A program made the translations under genes and the position numbers. From positions 124,001-188,000 of the forward strand of contig NZ_MDGQ01000005.1 of NCBI RefSeq assembly GCF_001747105.1: DNA of 64,000 nt, in the 5' to 3' direction. This DNA is from Roseivirga misakiensis (GTDB taxonomy: Bacteria > Bacteroidota > Bacteroidia > Cytophagales > Cyclobacteriaceae). Under the pieces are notes generated by a model. The model had not been told where the DNA came from. It did no database searches and saw nothing but the letters and a program-made list of their open reading frames with translations. The stretch's first letter is position 1, and every line of letters begins with the position of its first letter. Positions 34,076 to 46,460 of this stretch are shown here, one piece after another.

Positions 34076-37000
34076 TTGGCTATTCTAGCAAATCAATCAA
34101 AAAGAATAAACTTCTCTTCGATTAAATCAATATTAGATTATCCTGATTTCCTTGATGTTCAGGTAAAGTCTTTTGAAGACTTTTTCCAATTAGAAACACC
34201 AGCAGATAAAAGAACTCAGGATGGTTTGTTCAAGGTTTTCTCTGAGAACTTTCCTATTTCGGATTCAAGAGAGAATTTCGTTCTTGAATTCGTAGATTAC
34301 TTGGTTGACCCACCAAAATACGACGTTGCAGAATGTATCGATCGTGGTTTGACTTACTCTGTGCCGCTAAAAGCGAAACTTCGTTTGACTTGTAATGATG
34401 AGGACAATGAGGATTTCGAAACCATAGAACAAGAAGTATTCTTAGGTAACATTCCTTACATGACCGTAAAAGGTTCATTCGTAATTAATGGTGCTGAAAG
34501 AGTCATTGTTTCTCAGTTGCACAGATCTCCAGGTGTATTCTTTGCGCAAAGCAAGCACACCAACGGTACACCTTTATATTCAGCCAGAATTATTCCTTTC
34601 AAAGGATCATGGATTGAATTTGCTACAGATGTAAACAGCGTAATGTATGCTTACATCGACAGAAAGAAAAAATTCCCAGTAACCACGCTTTTAAGAGCGA
34701 TTGGTTACGGTACAGATAAAGATATTCTTGACCTTTTTGGCCTGTCTGAAGAGATTGGAGCTAAAAAAGCCGCTTTGAAAAAAGCCATTGGCCGAAAATT
34801 AGCAGCGAGAGTTCTTAGAACATGGGTTGAAGACTTCGTGGATGAAGATACTGGAGAAGTTGTATCTATTCACAGAAATGAAGTATTGTTAGAAAGAGAT
34901 TCAGTGCTTTCTGAAGAGCATGTAGATATGATCTTGGAAGCTGATGTTGAGTCAGTAATTCTCCACAGAGAAGACATCAACATTGCTGATTATACGATTA
35001 TCTATAATACGCTTTCAAAAGACAACTCAAACTCTGAAAAAGAAGCAGTAGAGCAAATCTATCGTCAGTTGAGAAATACTGATGCACCAGATGAGCAAAC
35101 GGCACGTGATATTATTCAATCACTATTCTTCTCAGATAAGAGATACAACCTTGGAGAGGTAGGACGATATAGAATTAACAAGAAGCTCGACCTTCAGATC
35201 GATTCTGAAAAACTCGTTTTAACAACTGAAGACATTATCTCAATTGTGAAGTACTTGATCGGTTTGATCAACTCGAAAGCGATTGTTGATGATATAGATC
35301 ACTTATCAAACAGAAGAGTTAGAACCGTAGGAGAGCAATTATACGCTCAGTTCGGTGTTGGTTTAGCCCGTATGGCTAGAACAATCAAAGAAAGAATGAA
35401 CGTTCGAGACAATGAAGACTTTAAACCAGTCGATTTGATCAACGCGAGAACACTTTCTTCAGTGATTAACTCATTCTTTGGAACAAACCAATTATCTCAG
35501 TTTATGGATCAAACGAATCCATTAGCAGAGATTACGCACAAAAGAAGAATGTCAGCACTAGGGCCAGGTGGTCTTTCTAGAGAAAGAGCAGGTTTCGAGG
35601 TACGTGACGTTCACTATACGCACTATGGTCGTCTTTGTACAATTGAGACACCAGAAGGTCCCAACATTGGTTTGATTTCATCTCTATGTGTTCATGCGAA
35701 AGTTAATAGCATGGGCTTCATCGAGACACCATACAGAAAAGTAAATAGCGGTAAAGTAAATATGTCAGATGACATCATTTATTTAACTGCTGAAGAAGAA
35801 GATACGCATAACATTGCTCAGGCAAATGCGCCAGTTCAGGATAGCGGTGTATTCGTTAATGAGAAAGTTAAAGCAAGATACGAGGGTGACTTCCCAGTGG
35901 TAGAGCCAAAAGAGCTCAGCTATATGGATGTTGCGCCTAACCAAATTGTATCAGTTGCAGCTTCTTTAATTCCATTCTTGGAGCATGATGATGCAAACCG
36001 TGCCCTGATGGGATCGAACATGCAGCGTCAAGCAGTACCATTGTTGAAACCAGAAGCACCAATTGTTGGTACTGGTTTAGAAGCAAGAGCTGCGCGTGAC
36101 TCTAGAATGTTAGTTATTGCTGAAGAAGCTGGTACAGTACACTTTGTAGATGCTACTAAGATTGTAATCAAGTACAACCAGAGCAAAGAAGATGAATTAA
36201 TCAACTTTGATACTGAGTACAAAACTTACGACCTCATTAAGTTTAGAAGAACTAACCAAGACACCACGGTGAATCTTAAGCCAATCGTACTGAAAGGTGA
36301 GAAGGTTGAGAAGAATCAGGTGCTTTGTGAAGGTTATTCTACACAAAACGGTGAGTTAGCCCTAGGTAAAAACCTTATGGTGGCTTACATGCCTTGGCAA
36401 GGATATAACTTCGAGGATGCAATTGTTATCTCAGAAAGAGTAGTAAGAGATGACGTTTACACCTCTATTCACATTGATGAATATGAGCTAGAAGTTAGAG
36501 ATACAAAGAGAGGTCAGGAAGAATTAACTTCTGAGATTCCGAACGTAAGTGAGGAAGCTGTTAAAAACCTTGATGAACACGGTGTTATCAGAGTTGGAGC
36601 AGAGATTAAAGAAGGTGACATTCTAATTGGTAAAATCACACCAAAAGGTGAAACAGATCCTACACCAGAAGAAAAACTCTTGAGAGCTATTTTCGGTGAT
36701 AAAGCAGGTGATGTAAAAGATGCTTCATTGAAAGCTTCTCCTTCATTGAGAGGTGTGGTAATCGATACTAAACTTTTCTCTCGCCCTAAAAAGGACAAAG
36801 ACCTCAGAGCGAAGTCTAAGAAAGAAGTTGAAGTATTGAAAGCACAATACAGCAAGGACCTTCTTGAAGTAAGAGCTCAGATCATTGACAAATTTGTTTC
36901 ATTGTTAGAAGGAAAAACTTGTAGCGGTGTAACACACAAATTTGGAGATGAGGTAATTTCCAAAGGCGTTAAGTTCAACAGAAATAACATCTCTAATAAC

Positions 37001-37951
37001 CTATTCCCTGAAAAGAATATTTACAGAGATGAGAGTAACTACAGCGTTCAAGAAGAAGTGAATCTTGTTTCTGATCTAAACCTTGATGGTTGGACTGATG
37101 ACGAAAAGATCAATAACCTTGTCGTTAAGATTGTTAAAAACTACAACCTGAAACGTAATGCCATCACTGGTGAATTCAAGCGTAGAAGATTTACGATTGA
37201 AGTAGGTGATGAATTGCCAACAGGTATTGTACAACTTGCTAAAGTTTACGTGGCTAAGAAACGTAAGCTGAAAGTAGGTGATAAAATGGCCGGTCGTCAC
37301 GGTAACAAAGGTGTTGTTGCAAGAATCGTAAGAGAGGAAGATATGCCTTTCTTGGATGATGGAACACCAATGGATATCGTACTTAACCCACTCGGTGTAC
37401 CATCAAGGATGAACATCGGACAGATTTACGAAACTGTTCTTGCGTGGGCTGGTCTTAAACTAGGTAAAACTTACGCCACTCCAATTTTTGATGGAGCAAG
37501 TATGGAAGAAGTAGAAGCTGAACTTACAGCGGCAGGTCTTCCAAGTGCTGGACGTGAATACCTAAATGATGGTCTAAGTGGACAAAGATTTGATCAGCCA
37601 GTAACGGTAGGTATCGCTTACATGCTGAAGCTAGGTCACTTAGTAGATGATAAGATGCATGCAAGGTCTATTGGACCTTACTCATTGATTACGCAGCAAC
37701 CGCTTGGTGGTAAAGCACAATTCGGTGGTCAGAGATTTGGAGAAATGGAAGTATGGGCACTTGAGGCATTTGGTGCTTCGCACGTACTACAAGAAATCCT
37801 GACTGTAAAATCAGATGACGTAATTGGTAGAGCGAAAGCTTACGAAGCGATTGTCAAAGGAGATTCTATTCCTAAGCCAAACATTCCAGAATCATTTAAT
37901 GTACTGGTACACGAGCTTAGAGGACTCGCACTTGAAATCACTTTAGACTAA
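34076..37951 (+). CDS. rpoB: DNA-directed RNA polymerase subunit beta
   Basis: 1291 aa. Fork/rifampicin region with [20 protein letters not shown] and [20 protein letters not shown], and the C-terminal [20 protein letters not shown] are diagnostic. The start is TTG at 34076: upstream in frame a TAA at 34046 comes before any ATG, and the N-terminus ([13 protein letters not shown]) fits the family. The rif-region residues look wild-type. It lies behind the rplL hairpin array and 48 nt before rpoC. Confidence 0.98.
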   Translation: MAILANQSKRINFSSIKSILDYPDFLDVQVKSFEDFFQLETPADKRTQDGLFKVFSENFPISDSRENFVLEFVDYLVDPPKYDVAECIDRGLTYSVPLKAKLRLTCNDEDNEDFETIEQEVFLGNIPYMTVKGSFVINGAERVIVSQLHRSPGVFFAQSKHTNGTPLYSARIIPFKGSWIEFATDVNSVMYAYIDRKKKFPVTTLLRAIGYGTDKDILDLFGLSEEIGAKKAALKKAIGRKLAARVLRTWVEDFVDEDTGEVVSIHRNEVLLERDSVLSEEHVDMILEADVESVILHREDINIADYTIIYNTLSKDNSNSEKEAVEQIYRQLRNTDAPDEQTARDIIQSLFFSDKRYNLGEVGRYRINKKLDLQIDSEKLVLTTEDIISIVKYLIGLINSKAIVDDIDHLSNRRVRTVGEQLYAQFGVGLARMARTIKERMNVRDNEDFKPVDLINARTLSSVINSFFGTNQLSQFMDQTNPLAEITHKRRMSALGPGGLSRERAGFEVRDVHYTHYGRLCTIETPEGPNIGLISSLCVHAKVNSMGFIETPYRKVNSGKVNMSDDIIYLTAEEEDTHNIAQANAPVQDSGVFVNEKVKARYEGDFPVVEPKELSYMDVAPNQIVSVAASLIPFLEHDDANRALMGSNMQRQAVPLLKPEAPIVGTGLEARAARDSRMLVIAEEAGTVHFVDATKIVIKYNQSKEDELINFDTEYKTYDLIKFRRTNQDTTVNLKPIVLKGEKVEKNQVLCEGYSTQNGELALGKNLMVAYMPWQGYNFEDAIVISERVVRDDVYTSIHIDEYELEVRDTKRGQEELTSEIPNVSEEAVKNLDEHGVIRVGAEIKEGDILIGKITPKGETDPTPEEKLLRAIFGDKAGDVKDASLKASPSLRGVVIDTKLFSRPKKDKDLRAKSKKEVEVLKAQYSKDLLEVRAQIIDKFVSLLEGKTCSGVTHKFGDEVISKGVKFNRNNISNNLFPEKNIYRDESNYSVQEEVNLVSDLNLDGWTDDEKINNLVVKIVKNYNLKRNAITGEFKRRRFTIEVGDELPTGIVQLAKVYVAKKRKLKVGDKMAGRHGNKGVVARIVREEDMPFLDDGTPMDIVLNPLGVPSRMNIGQIYETVLAWAGLKLGKTYATPIFDGASMEEVEAELTAAGLPSAGREYLNDGLSGQRFDQPVTVGIAYMLKLGHLVDDKMHARSIGPYSLITQQPLGGKAQFGGQRFGEMEVWALEAFGASHVLQEILTVKSDDVIGRAKAYEAIVKGDSIPKPNIPESFNVLVHELRGLALEITLD

Positions 37952-37999
37952 TTACATTTTGGGTTTGGTTTAGGCCACAATTAAGAATTAAAAAAAGCT

Positions 38000-40900
38000 A
38001 TGGCATTTAAAAAGAATAGAAAACTTAACAACGACTTCAACAAGGTCACTATTAGTTTAGCTTCTCCTGAATCTATCCTTGAGTCTTCTCATGGTGAGGT
38101 TACGCAGCCAGAAACTATTAACTATAGAACCTACAAACCTGAAATGGGTGGTTTATTCTGTGAAAGAATATTCGGACCTGTTAAGGATTGGGAATGTCAT
38201 TGTGGGAAGTATAAGAGAATTCGATATAAAGGTATCATCTGCGATAGGTGTGGTGTTGAAGTAACCGAGAAAAAGGTTAGAAGAGAGCGAATGGGACACA
38301 TTGAGTTGGTCGTTCCTGTTGCACACATTTGGTACTTTAAATCGTTGCCGAATAAAATAGGTTACCTACTTGGGTTACCAACAAAAAAACTGGATCAGAT
38401 TATCTATTACGAAAGATATGCGGTAATCCAGCCAGGTATTAAAGAAGAGGAAGGCATTAGCTACATGGATTTCCTTACTGAGGATGAATACTTAGACATC
38501 CTTGATAAGCTTCCACGTGAGAACCAAATGCTTGACGATGATGATCCAGAAAAGTTCATCGCTAAAATGGGTGCTGAGGCGCTTGAAATGTTATTAGCGA
38601 GACTTGACTTGGATAGCATGTCATATGCACTTCGTCACCAAGCAGCTACAGATACTTCTCAACAGAGAAAGGCAGAAGCCTTAAAGCGTTTGAGAGTTGT
38701 TGAAGCTTTCCGTGATGCAAAAACTAGAATCGAGAACCGTCCTGAATGGATGATCATCAAAATGGTTCCAGTTATTCCACCAGAATTAAGACCATTAGTA
38801 CCTCTTGATGGTGGTAGATTTGCAACATCAGATTTAAATGATCTATACAGAAGAGTTATTATCAGAAATAACCGTCTGAAAAGATTAATCGATATTAAAG
38901 CACCTGAAGTAATTCTTAGGAATGAGAAACGTATGCTTCAGGAAGCTGTTGACTCACTTTTCGATAATTCAAGAAAGGTAAATGCAGTTCGTTCTGATGG
39001 AAACAGAGCATTGAAATCTTTGAGTGATATGCTTAAAGGTAAGCAAGGTAGATTCCGTCAAAACTTATTAGGTAAGCGTGTGGATTACTCTGGTCGTTCT
39101 GTGATCGTAGTAGGTCCTGAGCTAAAACTACACGAGTGTGGTTTGCCTAAAAACATGGCTGCTGAGCTATTCAAACCTTTCATTATCAGAAAACTGATTG
39201 AAAGAGGAATCGTGAAAACAGTGAAGTCGGCAAAGAAAATTGTTGATAGAAAAGACCCAGTAGTTTGGGATATCCTTGAAAACGTATTGAAAGGACACCC
39301 AGTACTATTGAACAGAGCTCCTACGCTTCACAGATTAGGTATCCAAGCTTTCCAACCGAAATTAATCGAGGGTAAAGCGATTCAATTACACCCGTTAGTA
39401 TGTACTGCATTCAACGCGGATTTTGATGGTGACCAAATGGCTGTGCACGTACCGCTCGGACATGATGCTGTGCTGGAAGCAAGTACACTAATGCTTTCTT
39501 CACACAATATCCTAAACCCAGCGAACGGTTCACCAGTAACAGTACCTTCTCAAGACATGGTATTGGGACTTTACTATGTGACTAAGGGAAGAAGATCGAC
39601 TGATGATCATAAAGTAGCAGGTGAGGGCATGCGTTTTTACTCAGCTGAAGAAGTGATTATCGCCATGAACGAAGGAGTAGTTTCTAAGCATGCATATGTT
39701 CATGTAAAAACTACAGTTCGTGAAAACGATGAGTTGGTGGATAAAGTAATCGAAACCGTTGCAGGTCGAGTACTTTTCAACCAAAGTGTTCCTGAAGAAG
39801 TAGGATATGTAAATGAGCTATTGACCAAGAAGAAGCTTCAGAAAATTATCCAGATGGTTGTGAATATTTGCGGTATCGCAAAAACAGCCAAGTTCTTGGA
39901 TGATATTAAGGAGCTAGGTTTCCAGATGGCTTATAAAGGCGGTCTTTCAATGGGATTGAATGATATTCACATTCCAGATAACAAGATAACACTAGTTGAC
40001 AGTGCTAAGGAAGAAGTAGATGCGGTTTGGCAAAACTACTTAATGGGACTTATTACTGACAACGAGAGATACAATCAAGTAATTGACATTTGGACTCGTG
40101 TAAACACGAAACTTACAAATGGTTTGATGCAAGAGATGGAAGAGGATCAGCAAGGTTTCAACTCTATCTTTATGATGATGCACTCAGGAGCTCGTGGTTC
40201 TAGAGAGCAGATTCGTCAATTGGGTGGTATGAGAGGTCTGATGGCTAAGCCACAGAAAAACCTCGCTGGTTCTGTAGGAGCCATCATTGAAAACCCAATT
40301 CTATCAAACTTCAAAGAAGGACTAGATGTACTAGAGTACTTTATCTCTACACACGGTGCTCGTAAAGGTTTGGCCGATACAGCATTGAAAACTGCCGATG
40401 CAGGTTACCTAACAAGACGTTTGGTAGATGTAGCGCAGGATTGTGTGGTGAATGAAGAAGATTGTGGTACACTAAGAGGATTGACAGTTTCTGCACTAAA
40501 AGATAATGAAGATGTGGTTGAGCCACTATCAGAAAGAATCTTAGGTAGAGTGTCTGTTCACGATGTATACGATCCAATCTCTGAAGAACTACTTGTAGCT
40601 TCTGGTGATGAAATCACTGAAAAAATAGCTGATTTAATAGATCAAACAGCTATAGAAGAAGTAGAAATCAGATCAGTATTGACCTGTGAGACTAAGAAAG
40701 GTGTTTGTGCTAAGTGTTATGGTAGAAACTTATCTACCAACAAAATGGTACAAAGAGGAGAAGCTGTCGGTGTAATTGCTGCACAGTCGATCGGTGAGCC
40801 AGGTACACAGCTTACACTAAGAACGTTCCACGTAGGTGGTACAGCGTCAAACATTGCGGTTGATGCTACTGTAAAAGCTAAGTTTGCTGGAGAGATTGCT

Positions 40901-42313
40901 TTTGAAGAATTAAGATCACTACCAACTACTAATGACGAAGGAGATAAAATCAATATCGTGATGGGTAGAACTGGAGAAATTCAGATTGTTGATCCTAAGA
41001 CTAAGAAAGTCCTTATCTCGAATCACGTGCCTTACGGAGCTATCCTAGAAGTTAAGGAAGGACAGAAAGTTGAAAAGGATGACCAACTTTGTAAGTGGGA
41101 TCCATACAATGCTGTAATTCTTTCTGAATTCGATGGAGTTATTGAGTTTGATGCGATCGAAGAAGGTATTACTTATAAGGAAGAGTTTGATGAGCAAACT
41201 GGTCACAGAGAGAAAGTAATTACTGATACCAAAGATAAAACGAAGAACCCTGCTGTTGTGGTTAACGCAAAGGCAGATTCTAAAGCATACAATATTCCTG
41301 TTGGAGCCCACTTAGCTGTCGATGCTGGTGATAAAGTAAAAACAGGTCAGCCATTGGCTAAGATTCCAAGAACAATGGGTAAATCAAGGGATATCACTGG
41401 TGGTCTTCCTAGAGTGACAGAATTGTTTGAGGCGCGTAACCCATCTAACCCGGCCGTTGTGTCTGAAATTGATGGTGTTGTAACCTACGGTGGAATTAAG
41501 AGAGGTAACCGAGAAATCTTCATCGAATCTAAGGATGGAGTGAAGAAGAAGTACATGGTGCCATTGTCTAAACACATTCTTGTTCAAGACAATGACTTTG
41601 TAAGAGCAGGTTACCAATTATCTGATGGTGCAACTACACCAAACGATATTCTAAATATTCAAGGACCAACAGCTGTACAAGAGTACTTGGTAAATGAAAT
41701 TCAGGAAGTTTATCGTTTACAAGGTGTTAAGATTAACGATAAGCACATTGAGGCCATCGTTAAGCAAATGATGCAGAAAGTTGAGATTATGGATGCTGGA
41801 GATACTCAATTCCTTCCAGGTCAAGTAGTAGACAAATTCTTCTTCAGAGAAGAAAATGATGCTATCCTTGATATGAAGGTAGTATCTGAGGCTGGAGATT
41901 CAGAAAACTTGAAGCCAGGGCAGATCGTTACGCCGAGAGATCTTAGAGATGAGAACTCAAGCTTGAGAAGAAAAGACATGAAGTTAGTGGAAGTTAGAGA
42001 TGCGCAACCAGCCGTTTCTAAGCCTAAACTTCAAGGAATTACTCAAGCCTCATTAGGTACTGATAGCTTTATTTCAGCTGCATCATTCCAGGAAACTACT
42101 AAAGTATTGAGTGAAGCTTCTATTAGAGGTAAAGCTGATACACTAAATGGTCTGAAGGAAAATGTAATTGTTGGTCACTTGATTCCTGCGGGAACAGGTA
42201 TGAGACATTACAATGACCTGATCGTAGGTAGTCAAGAGGAATATGACAAGTTACTAGCTGCTAAAGAAGCTTACAGAGCTCAGGCAGAAGAAAGTGAAAG
42301 CGTAGAACTCTAA
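38000..42313 (+). CDS. rpoC: DNA-directed RNA polymerase subunit beta'
   Basis: 1437 aa. Zinc site Cys66, Cys68, Cys81, Cys84 ([20 protein letters not shown]), catalytic [12 protein letters not shown] with the three Asp that hold Mg2+, the bridge/trigger region ([20 protein letters not shown]) and the second zinc motif CAKCYG. Length is as usual for Bacteroidota. Ends 4 nt before the DUF3467 gene, so they are co-transcribed. Confidence 0.99.
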   Translation: MAFKKNRKLNNDFNKVTISLASPESILESSHGEVTQPETINYRTYKPEMGGLFCERIFGPVKDWECHCGKYKRIRYKGIICDRCGVEVTEKKVRRERMGHIELVVPVAHIWYFKSLPNKIGYLLGLPTKKLDQIIYYERYAVIQPGIKEEEGISYMDFLTEDEYLDILDKLPRENQMLDDDDPEKFIAKMGAEALEMLLARLDLDSMSYALRHQAATDTSQQRKAEALKRLRVVEAFRDAKTRIENRPEWMIIKMVPVIPPELRPLVPLDGGRFATSDLNDLYRRVIIRNNRLKRLIDIKAPEVILRNEKRMLQEAVDSLFDNSRKVNAVRSDGNRALKSLSDMLKGKQGRFRQNLLGKRVDYSGRSVIVVGPELKLHECGLPKNMAAELFKPFIIRKLIERGIVKTVKSAKKIVDRKDPVVWDILENVLKGHPVLLNRAPTLHRLGIQAFQPKLIEGKAIQLHPLVCTAFNADFDGDQMAVHVPLGHDAVLEASTLMLSSHNILNPANGSPVTVPSQDMVLGLYYVTKGRRSTDDHKVAGEGMRFYSAEEVIIAMNEGVVSKHAYVHVKTTVRENDELVDKVIETVAGRVLFNQSVPEEVGYVNELLTKKKLQKIIQMVVNICGIAKTAKFLDDIKELGFQMAYKGGLSMGLNDIHIPDNKITLVDSAKEEVDAVWQNYLMGLITDNERYNQVIDIWTRVNTKLTNGLMQEMEEDQQGFNSIFMMMHSGARGSREQIRQLGGMRGLMAKPQKNLAGSVGAIIENPILSNFKEGLDVLEYFISTHGARKGLADTALKTADAGYLTRRLVDVAQDCVVNEEDCGTLRGLTVSALKDNEDVVEPLSERILGRVSVHDVYDPISEELLVASGDEITEKIADLIDQTAIEEVEIRSVLTCETKKGVCAKCYGRNLSTNKMVQRGEAVGVIAAQSIGEPGTQLTLRTFHVGGTASNIAVDATVKAKFAGEIAFEELRSLPTTNDEGDKINIVMGRTGEIQIVDPKTKKVLISNHVPYGAILEVKEGQKVEKDDQLCKWDPYNAVILSEFDGVIEFDAIEEGITYKEEFDEQTGHREKVITDTKDKTKNPAVVVNAKADSKAYNIPVGAHLAVDAGDKVKTGQPLAKIPRTMGKSRDITGGLPRVTELFEARNPSNPAVVSEIDGVVTYGGIKRGNREIFIESKDGVKKKYMVPLSKHILVQDNDFVRAGYQLSDGATTPNDILNIQGPTAVQEYLVNEIQEVYRLQGVKINDKHIEAIVKQMMQKVEIMDAGDTQFLPGQVVDKFFFREENDAILDMKVVSEAGDSENLKPGQIVTPRDLRDENSSLRRKDMKLVEVRDAQPAVSKPKLQGITQASLGTDSFISAASFQETTKVLSEASIRGKADTLNGLKENVIVGHLIPAGTGMRHYNDLIVGSQEEYDKLLAAKEAYRAQAEESESVEL

Positions 42314-42317
42314 GAAA

Positions 42318-42641
42318 ATGGCAGATCAGAACGAGCAAGCAAACCAAAATCAATTGAATATTGAATTGTCCGAAGAAGTTGCGGAAGGTCAATATGTAAA
42401 CTTGGCGATGATTGCTCATTCGAATAGCGAGTTCGTAATAGATTTTATTAAAATGATGCCGGGAGTTCCCAAGGCAAAAGTGAAATCGAGAATTGTGATC
42501 ACGCCAGAACATGCCAAGCGTTTGCTTTACGCCTTAAAAGACAACATCGATAAGTTCGAGAAAAACTTTGGGCCAATTAAGCAAAGCGAAGAACCACCAA
42601 AGTTTCCAATGAATTTTGGAGGCACAGTGGGAGAAGCTTAG
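42318..42641 (+). CDS. DUF3467 family protein
   Basis: 107 aa, cytoplasmic, no membrane segment. Core NIELSEEVAEGQYVNLAMIA then FVIDFIKMMPGVPKAKVKSR and ITPEHAKRLLYALKDNIDKF match the small DUF3467 family. Function unknown. Its place as the last gene of the rpoBC operon, directly before the terminator, is typical for Bacteroidota and suggests a link to transcription or translation, but that is inference. The C-terminus is Pro/Gly rich and probably unstructured. Confidence 0.85.
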   Translation: MADQNEQANQNQLNIELSEEVAEGQYVNLAMIAHSNSEFVIDFIKMMPGVPKAKVKSRIVITPEHAKRLLYALKDNIDKFEKNFGPIKQSEEPPKFPMNFGGTVGEA

Positions 42642-42660
42642 AGTGTAAATAGAATAGAGA

Positions 42661-42690
42661 AAAAAGGGTTGCTTCGGCGACCCTTTTTTT
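42661..42690 (+). terminator. Intrinsic terminator of the secE-rpoBC-DUF3467 operon
   Basis: AAAAAGGGTTGC-TTCG-GCGACCCTTTTT: 12-bp stem with one G-U pair, a stable UUCG tetraloop and a T-run to 42690. Confidence 0.92.
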
Positions 42691-42760
42691 ATGTCTAAAC
42701 CGCGAGAGCACAGATTTTTAGAACAATTAGCTCAATCCTATTTTATTTAAGATGAGGTGT

Positions 42761-42790
42761 TTGTTTCAAAAAGTTCTTTCGTTACCTTTG
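42761..42790 (+). promoter_or_regulatory. Promoter of the rpsL-rpsG-fusA-rpsJ operon
   Basis: TTG (42761-42763), exactly 19 bases, TACCTTTG (42783-42790), 50 nt before rpsL. The leader has TTGCA/TGCAA that can pair weakly, then is A-rich up to the ATG with no Shine-Dalgarno. Confidence 0.85.
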
Positions 42791-42839
42791 CAGTCCGAAA
42801 ATTGCAACTAGGAAAAAATTAATTTAAAAACAATTGTAA

Positions 42840-43220
42840 ATGCCTACTATACAACAACTAGTAAGAAAGGGTAGAAAGAAGTTGACTTCTAAGTCAAAGT
42901 CTCCTGCGCTGGACAGCTGCCCACAAAGAAGGGGTGTTTGTACAAGGGTATATACGACTACACCTAAAAAGCCTAACTCAGCTATGAGAAAAGTAGCAAG
43001 GGTAAGGTTAACCAATGGTAAAGAGGTGAACGCATATATCCCTGGTGAAGGTCACAACCTTCAAGAACACTCAATTGTCTTAATCAGAGGAGGAAGAGTA
43101 AAAGACCTTCCAGGAGTAAGATATCATATTATTCGCGGTGCATTAGATACTGCAGGAGTAAGCGGAAGACTTCAGAGAAGATCGAAGTATGGCGCTAAAC
43201 GTCCAAAAGACAAAAAATAG
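42840..43220 (+). CDS. rpsL: 30S ribosomal protein S12
   Basis: 126 aa. [20 protein letters not shown] and the [17 protein letters not shown] loop are diagnostic; the Lys positions linked to streptomycin resistance (in KKPNS and GRVKDLPG) are Lys, i.e. the sensitive form. First gene of the str operon. Confidence 0.98.
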   Translation: MPTIQQLVRKGRKKLTSKSKSPALDSCPQRRGVCTRVYTTTPKKPNSAMRKVARVRLTNGKEVNAYIPGEGHNLQEHSIVLIRGGRVKDLPGVRYHIIRGALDTAGVSGRLQRRSKYGAKRPKDKK

Positions 43221-43235
43221 ACAATCAAATAAGCA

Positions 43236-43703
43236 ATGAGAAAAGCTAAACCAAAGAAGAGATATATTCTTCCCGATCCTAAGTTCCATGATACTTTGGT
43301 AACAAAGTTTGTGAACTACCTGATGGTCGATGGAAAGAAGAGTATTGCCTACAACACGTTCTACAAAGCAATGGATATTGTAGAAGAGCGAACTGGTGAG
43401 AATGGTCTTGAAACTTGGAAGAAAGCATTGAGTAACATCATGCCGTCAGTCGAAGTGAAAAGTAGAAGAGTAGGTGGTGCTACTTTTCAAGTACCTATTG
43501 AGGTAAGACCAAATCGTAAAACCTCACTAGGTATTAAATGGATGATCATGTTTGCTCGTAAGAGAGGTGAGAAAACCATGACTGAAAAACTAGCTGGAGA
43601 AGTAATTGCTGCTTCAAAAGGTGAGGGTGCTGCCGTCAAGAAAAAAGATGACACGCACAGAATGGCTGAAGCCAACAAAGCATTTTCACACTTTAGATTT
43701 TAA
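43236..43703 (+). CDS. rpsG: 30S ribosomal protein S7
   Basis: 155 aa. [20 protein letters not shown] and [28 protein letters not shown] core ([20 protein letters not shown]) are clear; ends KAFSHFRF. S7 organises the 30S head and in E. coli represses the str operon. 15 nt after rpsL, 13 nt before fusA. Confidence 0.98.
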   Translation: MRKAKPKKRYILPDPKFHDTLVTKFVNYLMVDGKKSIAYNTFYKAMDIVEERTGENGLETWKKALSNIMPSVEVKSRRVGGATFQVPIEVRPNRKTSLGIKWMIMFARKRGEKTMTEKLAGEVIAASKGEGAAVKKKDDTHRMAEANKAFSHFRF

Positions 43704-43716
43704 TTCCTAGACTAAA

Positions 43717-45816
43717 ATGGCAAGAGATTTAAAACTAACTCGGAATATTGGTATCGCAGCACACATTGATGCTGGTAAAACAACTACCACCGAGCGTATT
43801 CTATATTATACAGGTGTATCTCATAAAATCGGTGAAGTTCACGATGGAGATGCTACAATGGACTGGATGGAACAGGAGCAAGAAAGAGGTATCACAATTA
43901 CCTCAGCTGCAACAACTGTATTCTGGCCATATAAAAACAATGAGTATCATATCAACATTATTGACACCCCGGGTCACGTTGACTTCACAGTTGAAGTAAA
44001 CAGATCATTACGTGTTCTTGACGGGTTGGTATTTTTATTCTCAGCAGTTGATGGTGTAGAACCTCAATCTGAAACAAACTGGAGACTTGCAGATAACTAT
44101 AAAGTTGCTCGTATCGGGTTTGTAAACAAAATGGACCGTGCTGGTGCTGATTTCCTAATGGTTTGTGGCCAGGTAAAGGAAATGTTAGGTACGAAAGCAG
44201 TACCTCTTCAATTACCAATCGGTGCAGAAGATTCATTCAGAGGAGTAGTTGACCTTGTAGAGAACAAGGCAATTGTTTGGAATGAAGCTGACCAAGGGAT
44301 GACTTTCGAAGAAATCGAAATCCCTGCTGATATGGTTGATGAAGTTGCTGAGTACAGAGAAGGCTTACTGGAAGCGATCGCTGAGTATGATGACTCATTA
44401 TTAGAGAAATTCTTTGAAGATCCTGATTCAATCACGAAAGACGAGATTTTAGCCGCTTTAAGACAAGCGACAATCAACTTGGATTTCGTTCCGATGATGT
44501 GTGGATCAGCATTCAAAAATAAAGGAGTTCAAACACTACTAGACTACGTGATGGAATTACTTCCTTCTCCAGTAGATAGAGATAGTATTGTTGGAATTGA
44601 TCCTGATACAGAAGAAGAAACGTCTAGAAAACCTTCTCCGGAAGAGCCGTTTGCATCATTAGCATTTAAAATTGCTACTGACCCATTTGTAGGAAGACTT
44701 TGTTTCGTAAGATCATATTCAGGAATGCTTAATTCTGGATCTTATGTATATAACACAAGAACCAACAAGAAAGAGCGTATTTCTAGAATCTTCCAAATGC
44801 ATGCTAACAAGCAGAACGCTATTGATAGTCTTCACGCTGGTGATATTGCTGCAGTTGTAGGATTTAAGGATATCAAAACAGGAGACACACTTTGCGATGA
44901 GAAGAATAAGGTAATCTTCGAATCAATGGACTTCCCTGATCCAGTAATTGGATATGCAATTGAGCCTAAAACTCAAGCGGATGTGGATAAACTAGGTATG
45001 GCAATTGCCAAACTAGTTGAAGAAGATCCAACGCTTAAAGTAAATACTGATGAGGAAACTGGTCAGACTATTTTAAGAGGTATGGGAGAGCTTCACTTAG
45101 ATATCATCATGGATCGTATGAGACGTGAGTTCAAAGTAGAAGTAAACCAAGGTGCACCGCAGGTAGCTTATAAAGAATCTATCAACTCAACAGTTGAGCA
45201 TAAAGAGGTTTATAAGAAGCAGTCAGGTGGTAAAGGTAAGTTTGCAGATATCGTATTTGAGCTTGGTCCTGCGGATGAAGATCACGAAAAAGATGGTCTG
45301 CAATTCGAAAATGGCATTACTGGTGGTGTGATTCCTAGAGAATTCATTCCTTCAGTAGAAAAAGGATTTGCATCAGCAATGGTCAATGGTCCTTTAGCTG
45401 GTTACCCACTCGAAAGAATGAAAGTGAGATTATTCCACGGTTCATTCCACGATGTGGATTCAGATGCTCTTTCTTTTGAAATGGCAGCAAGACTAGGTTT
45501 CAAAGAAGCAGCTAGGAAAGCAGCTCCAAAATTGATGGAACCAATTATGTCGGTGGATGTAGTGACTCCAGATGAATATACTGGTAGTATTACAGGTGAC
45601 CTTAACCGTAGAAGAGGAATGATGAAAGGTATGGATACCAAAGGTACTTCCACTGTTGTAAAAGCAGACGTACCACTATCAGAGCTTTTTGGTTATGTTA
45701 CTGATTTGAGAACAATGTCTTCAGGTAGAGCTACTGCTTCATTGACATTCTCTCATTATGAAGCCGTACCGAACAATATTGCCGAAGAGGTGATCAAGAA
45801 ATCAAAAGGAGAATAA
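43717..45816 (+). CDS. fusA: Translation elongation factor G
   Basis: 699 aa. GTPase motifs [15 protein letters not shown] (G1), DTPGHVDF (G3), NKMD (G4), followed by domains II-V; the C-terminal half has [13 protein letters not shown] typical for EF-G. It drives translocation and, with RRF, recycling. Full length, so the canonical fusA rather than a paralogue. Confidence 0.98.
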   Translation: MARDLKLTRNIGIAAHIDAGKTTTTERILYYTGVSHKIGEVHDGDATMDWMEQEQERGITITSAATTVFWPYKNNEYHINIIDTPGHVDFTVEVNRSLRVLDGLVFLFSAVDGVEPQSETNWRLADNYKVARIGFVNKMDRAGADFLMVCGQVKEMLGTKAVPLQLPIGAEDSFRGVVDLVENKAIVWNEADQGMTFEEIEIPADMVDEVAEYREGLLEAIAEYDDSLLEKFFEDPDSITKDEILAALRQATINLDFVPMMCGSAFKNKGVQTLLDYVMELLPSPVDRDSIVGIDPDTEEETSRKPSPEEPFASLAFKIATDPFVGRLCFVRSYSGMLNSGSYVYNTRTNKKERISRIFQMHANKQNAIDSLHAGDIAAVVGFKDIKTGDTLCDEKNKVIFESMDFPDPVIGYAIEPKTQADVDKLGMAIAKLVEEDPTLKVNTDEETGQTILRGMGELHLDIIMDRMRREFKVEVNQGAPQVAYKESINSTVEHKEVYKKQSGGKGKFADIVFELGPADEDHEKDGLQFENGITGGVIPREFIPSVEKGFASAMVNGPLAGYPLERMKVRLFHGSFHDVDSDALSFEMAARLGFKEAARKAAPKLMEPIMSVDVVTPDEYTGSITGDLNRRRGMMKGMDTKGTSTVVKADVPLSELFGYVTDLRTMSSGRATASLTFSHYEAVPNNIAEEVIKKSKGE

Positions 45817-45834
45817 GCTGTAAATTTTACTATA

Positions 45835-46140
45835 ATGACACAGAAAATTAGAATCAAATTAAAGTCATACGATCACAACTTGGTGGATAAGTCATCAGAG
45901 AAAATTGTGAGAGCAGTAAAAACTACTGGAGCCGTAGTTAGTGGTCCTATTCCACTACCAACAGTGAAAGAGAAATTTACAGTATTGAAGTCACCACACG
46001 TGAACAAAAAGGCACGTGAGCAATTCCAGCTTTGTACTTACAAAAGATTAGTAGATATCTACTCTTCAAGTGCAAAAACTGTGGATGCTTTGATGAAGCT
46101 TGAATTACCTTCAGGTGTAGATGTAGAGATCAAGGTTTAA
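45835..46140 (+). CDS. rpsJ: 30S ribosomal protein S10
   Basis: 101 aa. [20 protein letters not shown] and [28 protein letters not shown] are diagnostic. S10 sits in the 30S head and also serves as NusE in antitermination. Here it ends the str operon and is cut off from rplC by a terminator and a new promoter. Confidence 0.98.
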   Translation: MTQKIRIKLKSYDHNLVDKSSEKIVRAVKTTGAVVSGPIPLPTVKEKFTVLKSPHVNKKAREQFQLCTYKRLVDIYSSSAKTVDALMKLELPSGVDVEIKV

Positions 46141-46160
46141 TTACCTAGTTATTATAAAAC

Positions 46161-46196
46161 AAAAGGGGCTCACTGTAAAGTGAGCCCCTTTTTTGT
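46161..46196 (+). terminator. Intrinsic terminator behind rpsJ
   Basis: AAAAGGGGCTCAC (46161-46173), loop TGTAAA, GTGAGCCCCTTTT (46180-46192) and a T-run: a 13-bp perfect stem. Confidence 0.93.
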
Positions 46197-46378
46197 GAAT
46201 TTTTTTTGCAATAGGTTTTTACTTTGCCACTCTCCCTTTGAGTGTAAGACGCTATTAATTAAAGGCTTAACGAAACAAATTTCGAACAATAATGTGAGGC
46301 AAAAAGGCCATTAAACTTCAGAATGTAAATATCACTGACGTATTGGAAAAATTACCCCTCTTTTTTTAAACCCCTGCC
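46197..46378. other. Intergenic region rpsJ-rplC
   Basis: About 180 nt without a gene. It holds a small CACTC/GAGTG hairpin (46228-46244 area) behind a -7-like TTACTTTG with no -33 partner, and CGAAA-CAAA-TTTCG near 46279-46292. No RNA family recognised. Confidence 0.4.
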
Positions 46379-46408
46379 TTGTAACAAAATATTAAATTCC
46401 TATCTTTG
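46379..46408 (+). promoter_or_regulatory. Promoter of the rplC ribosomal protein operon
   Basis: TTG (46379-46381), exactly 19 bases, TATCTTTG (46401-46408), 52 nt before rplC. The early leader can form TCC/GGGA and CCC/GGG pairings. Confidence 0.85.
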
Positions 46409-46460
46409 CAATCCGTTTTGCGGGAGCCCTATGTTTATGGGTTAGAAAATGATTTAAAAG

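Noticed and set aside
36514-36855. 113-aa antisense frame inside rpoB
   Set aside because: Shadow of the conserved rpoB frame; low-complexity Ser/Leu composition and no start signals.
46448-46456. Two-codon frame ATG-ATT-TAA just before rplC as a minimal upstream frame
   Set aside because: Such short frames are frequent by chance in AT-rich leaders; nothing else supports it.
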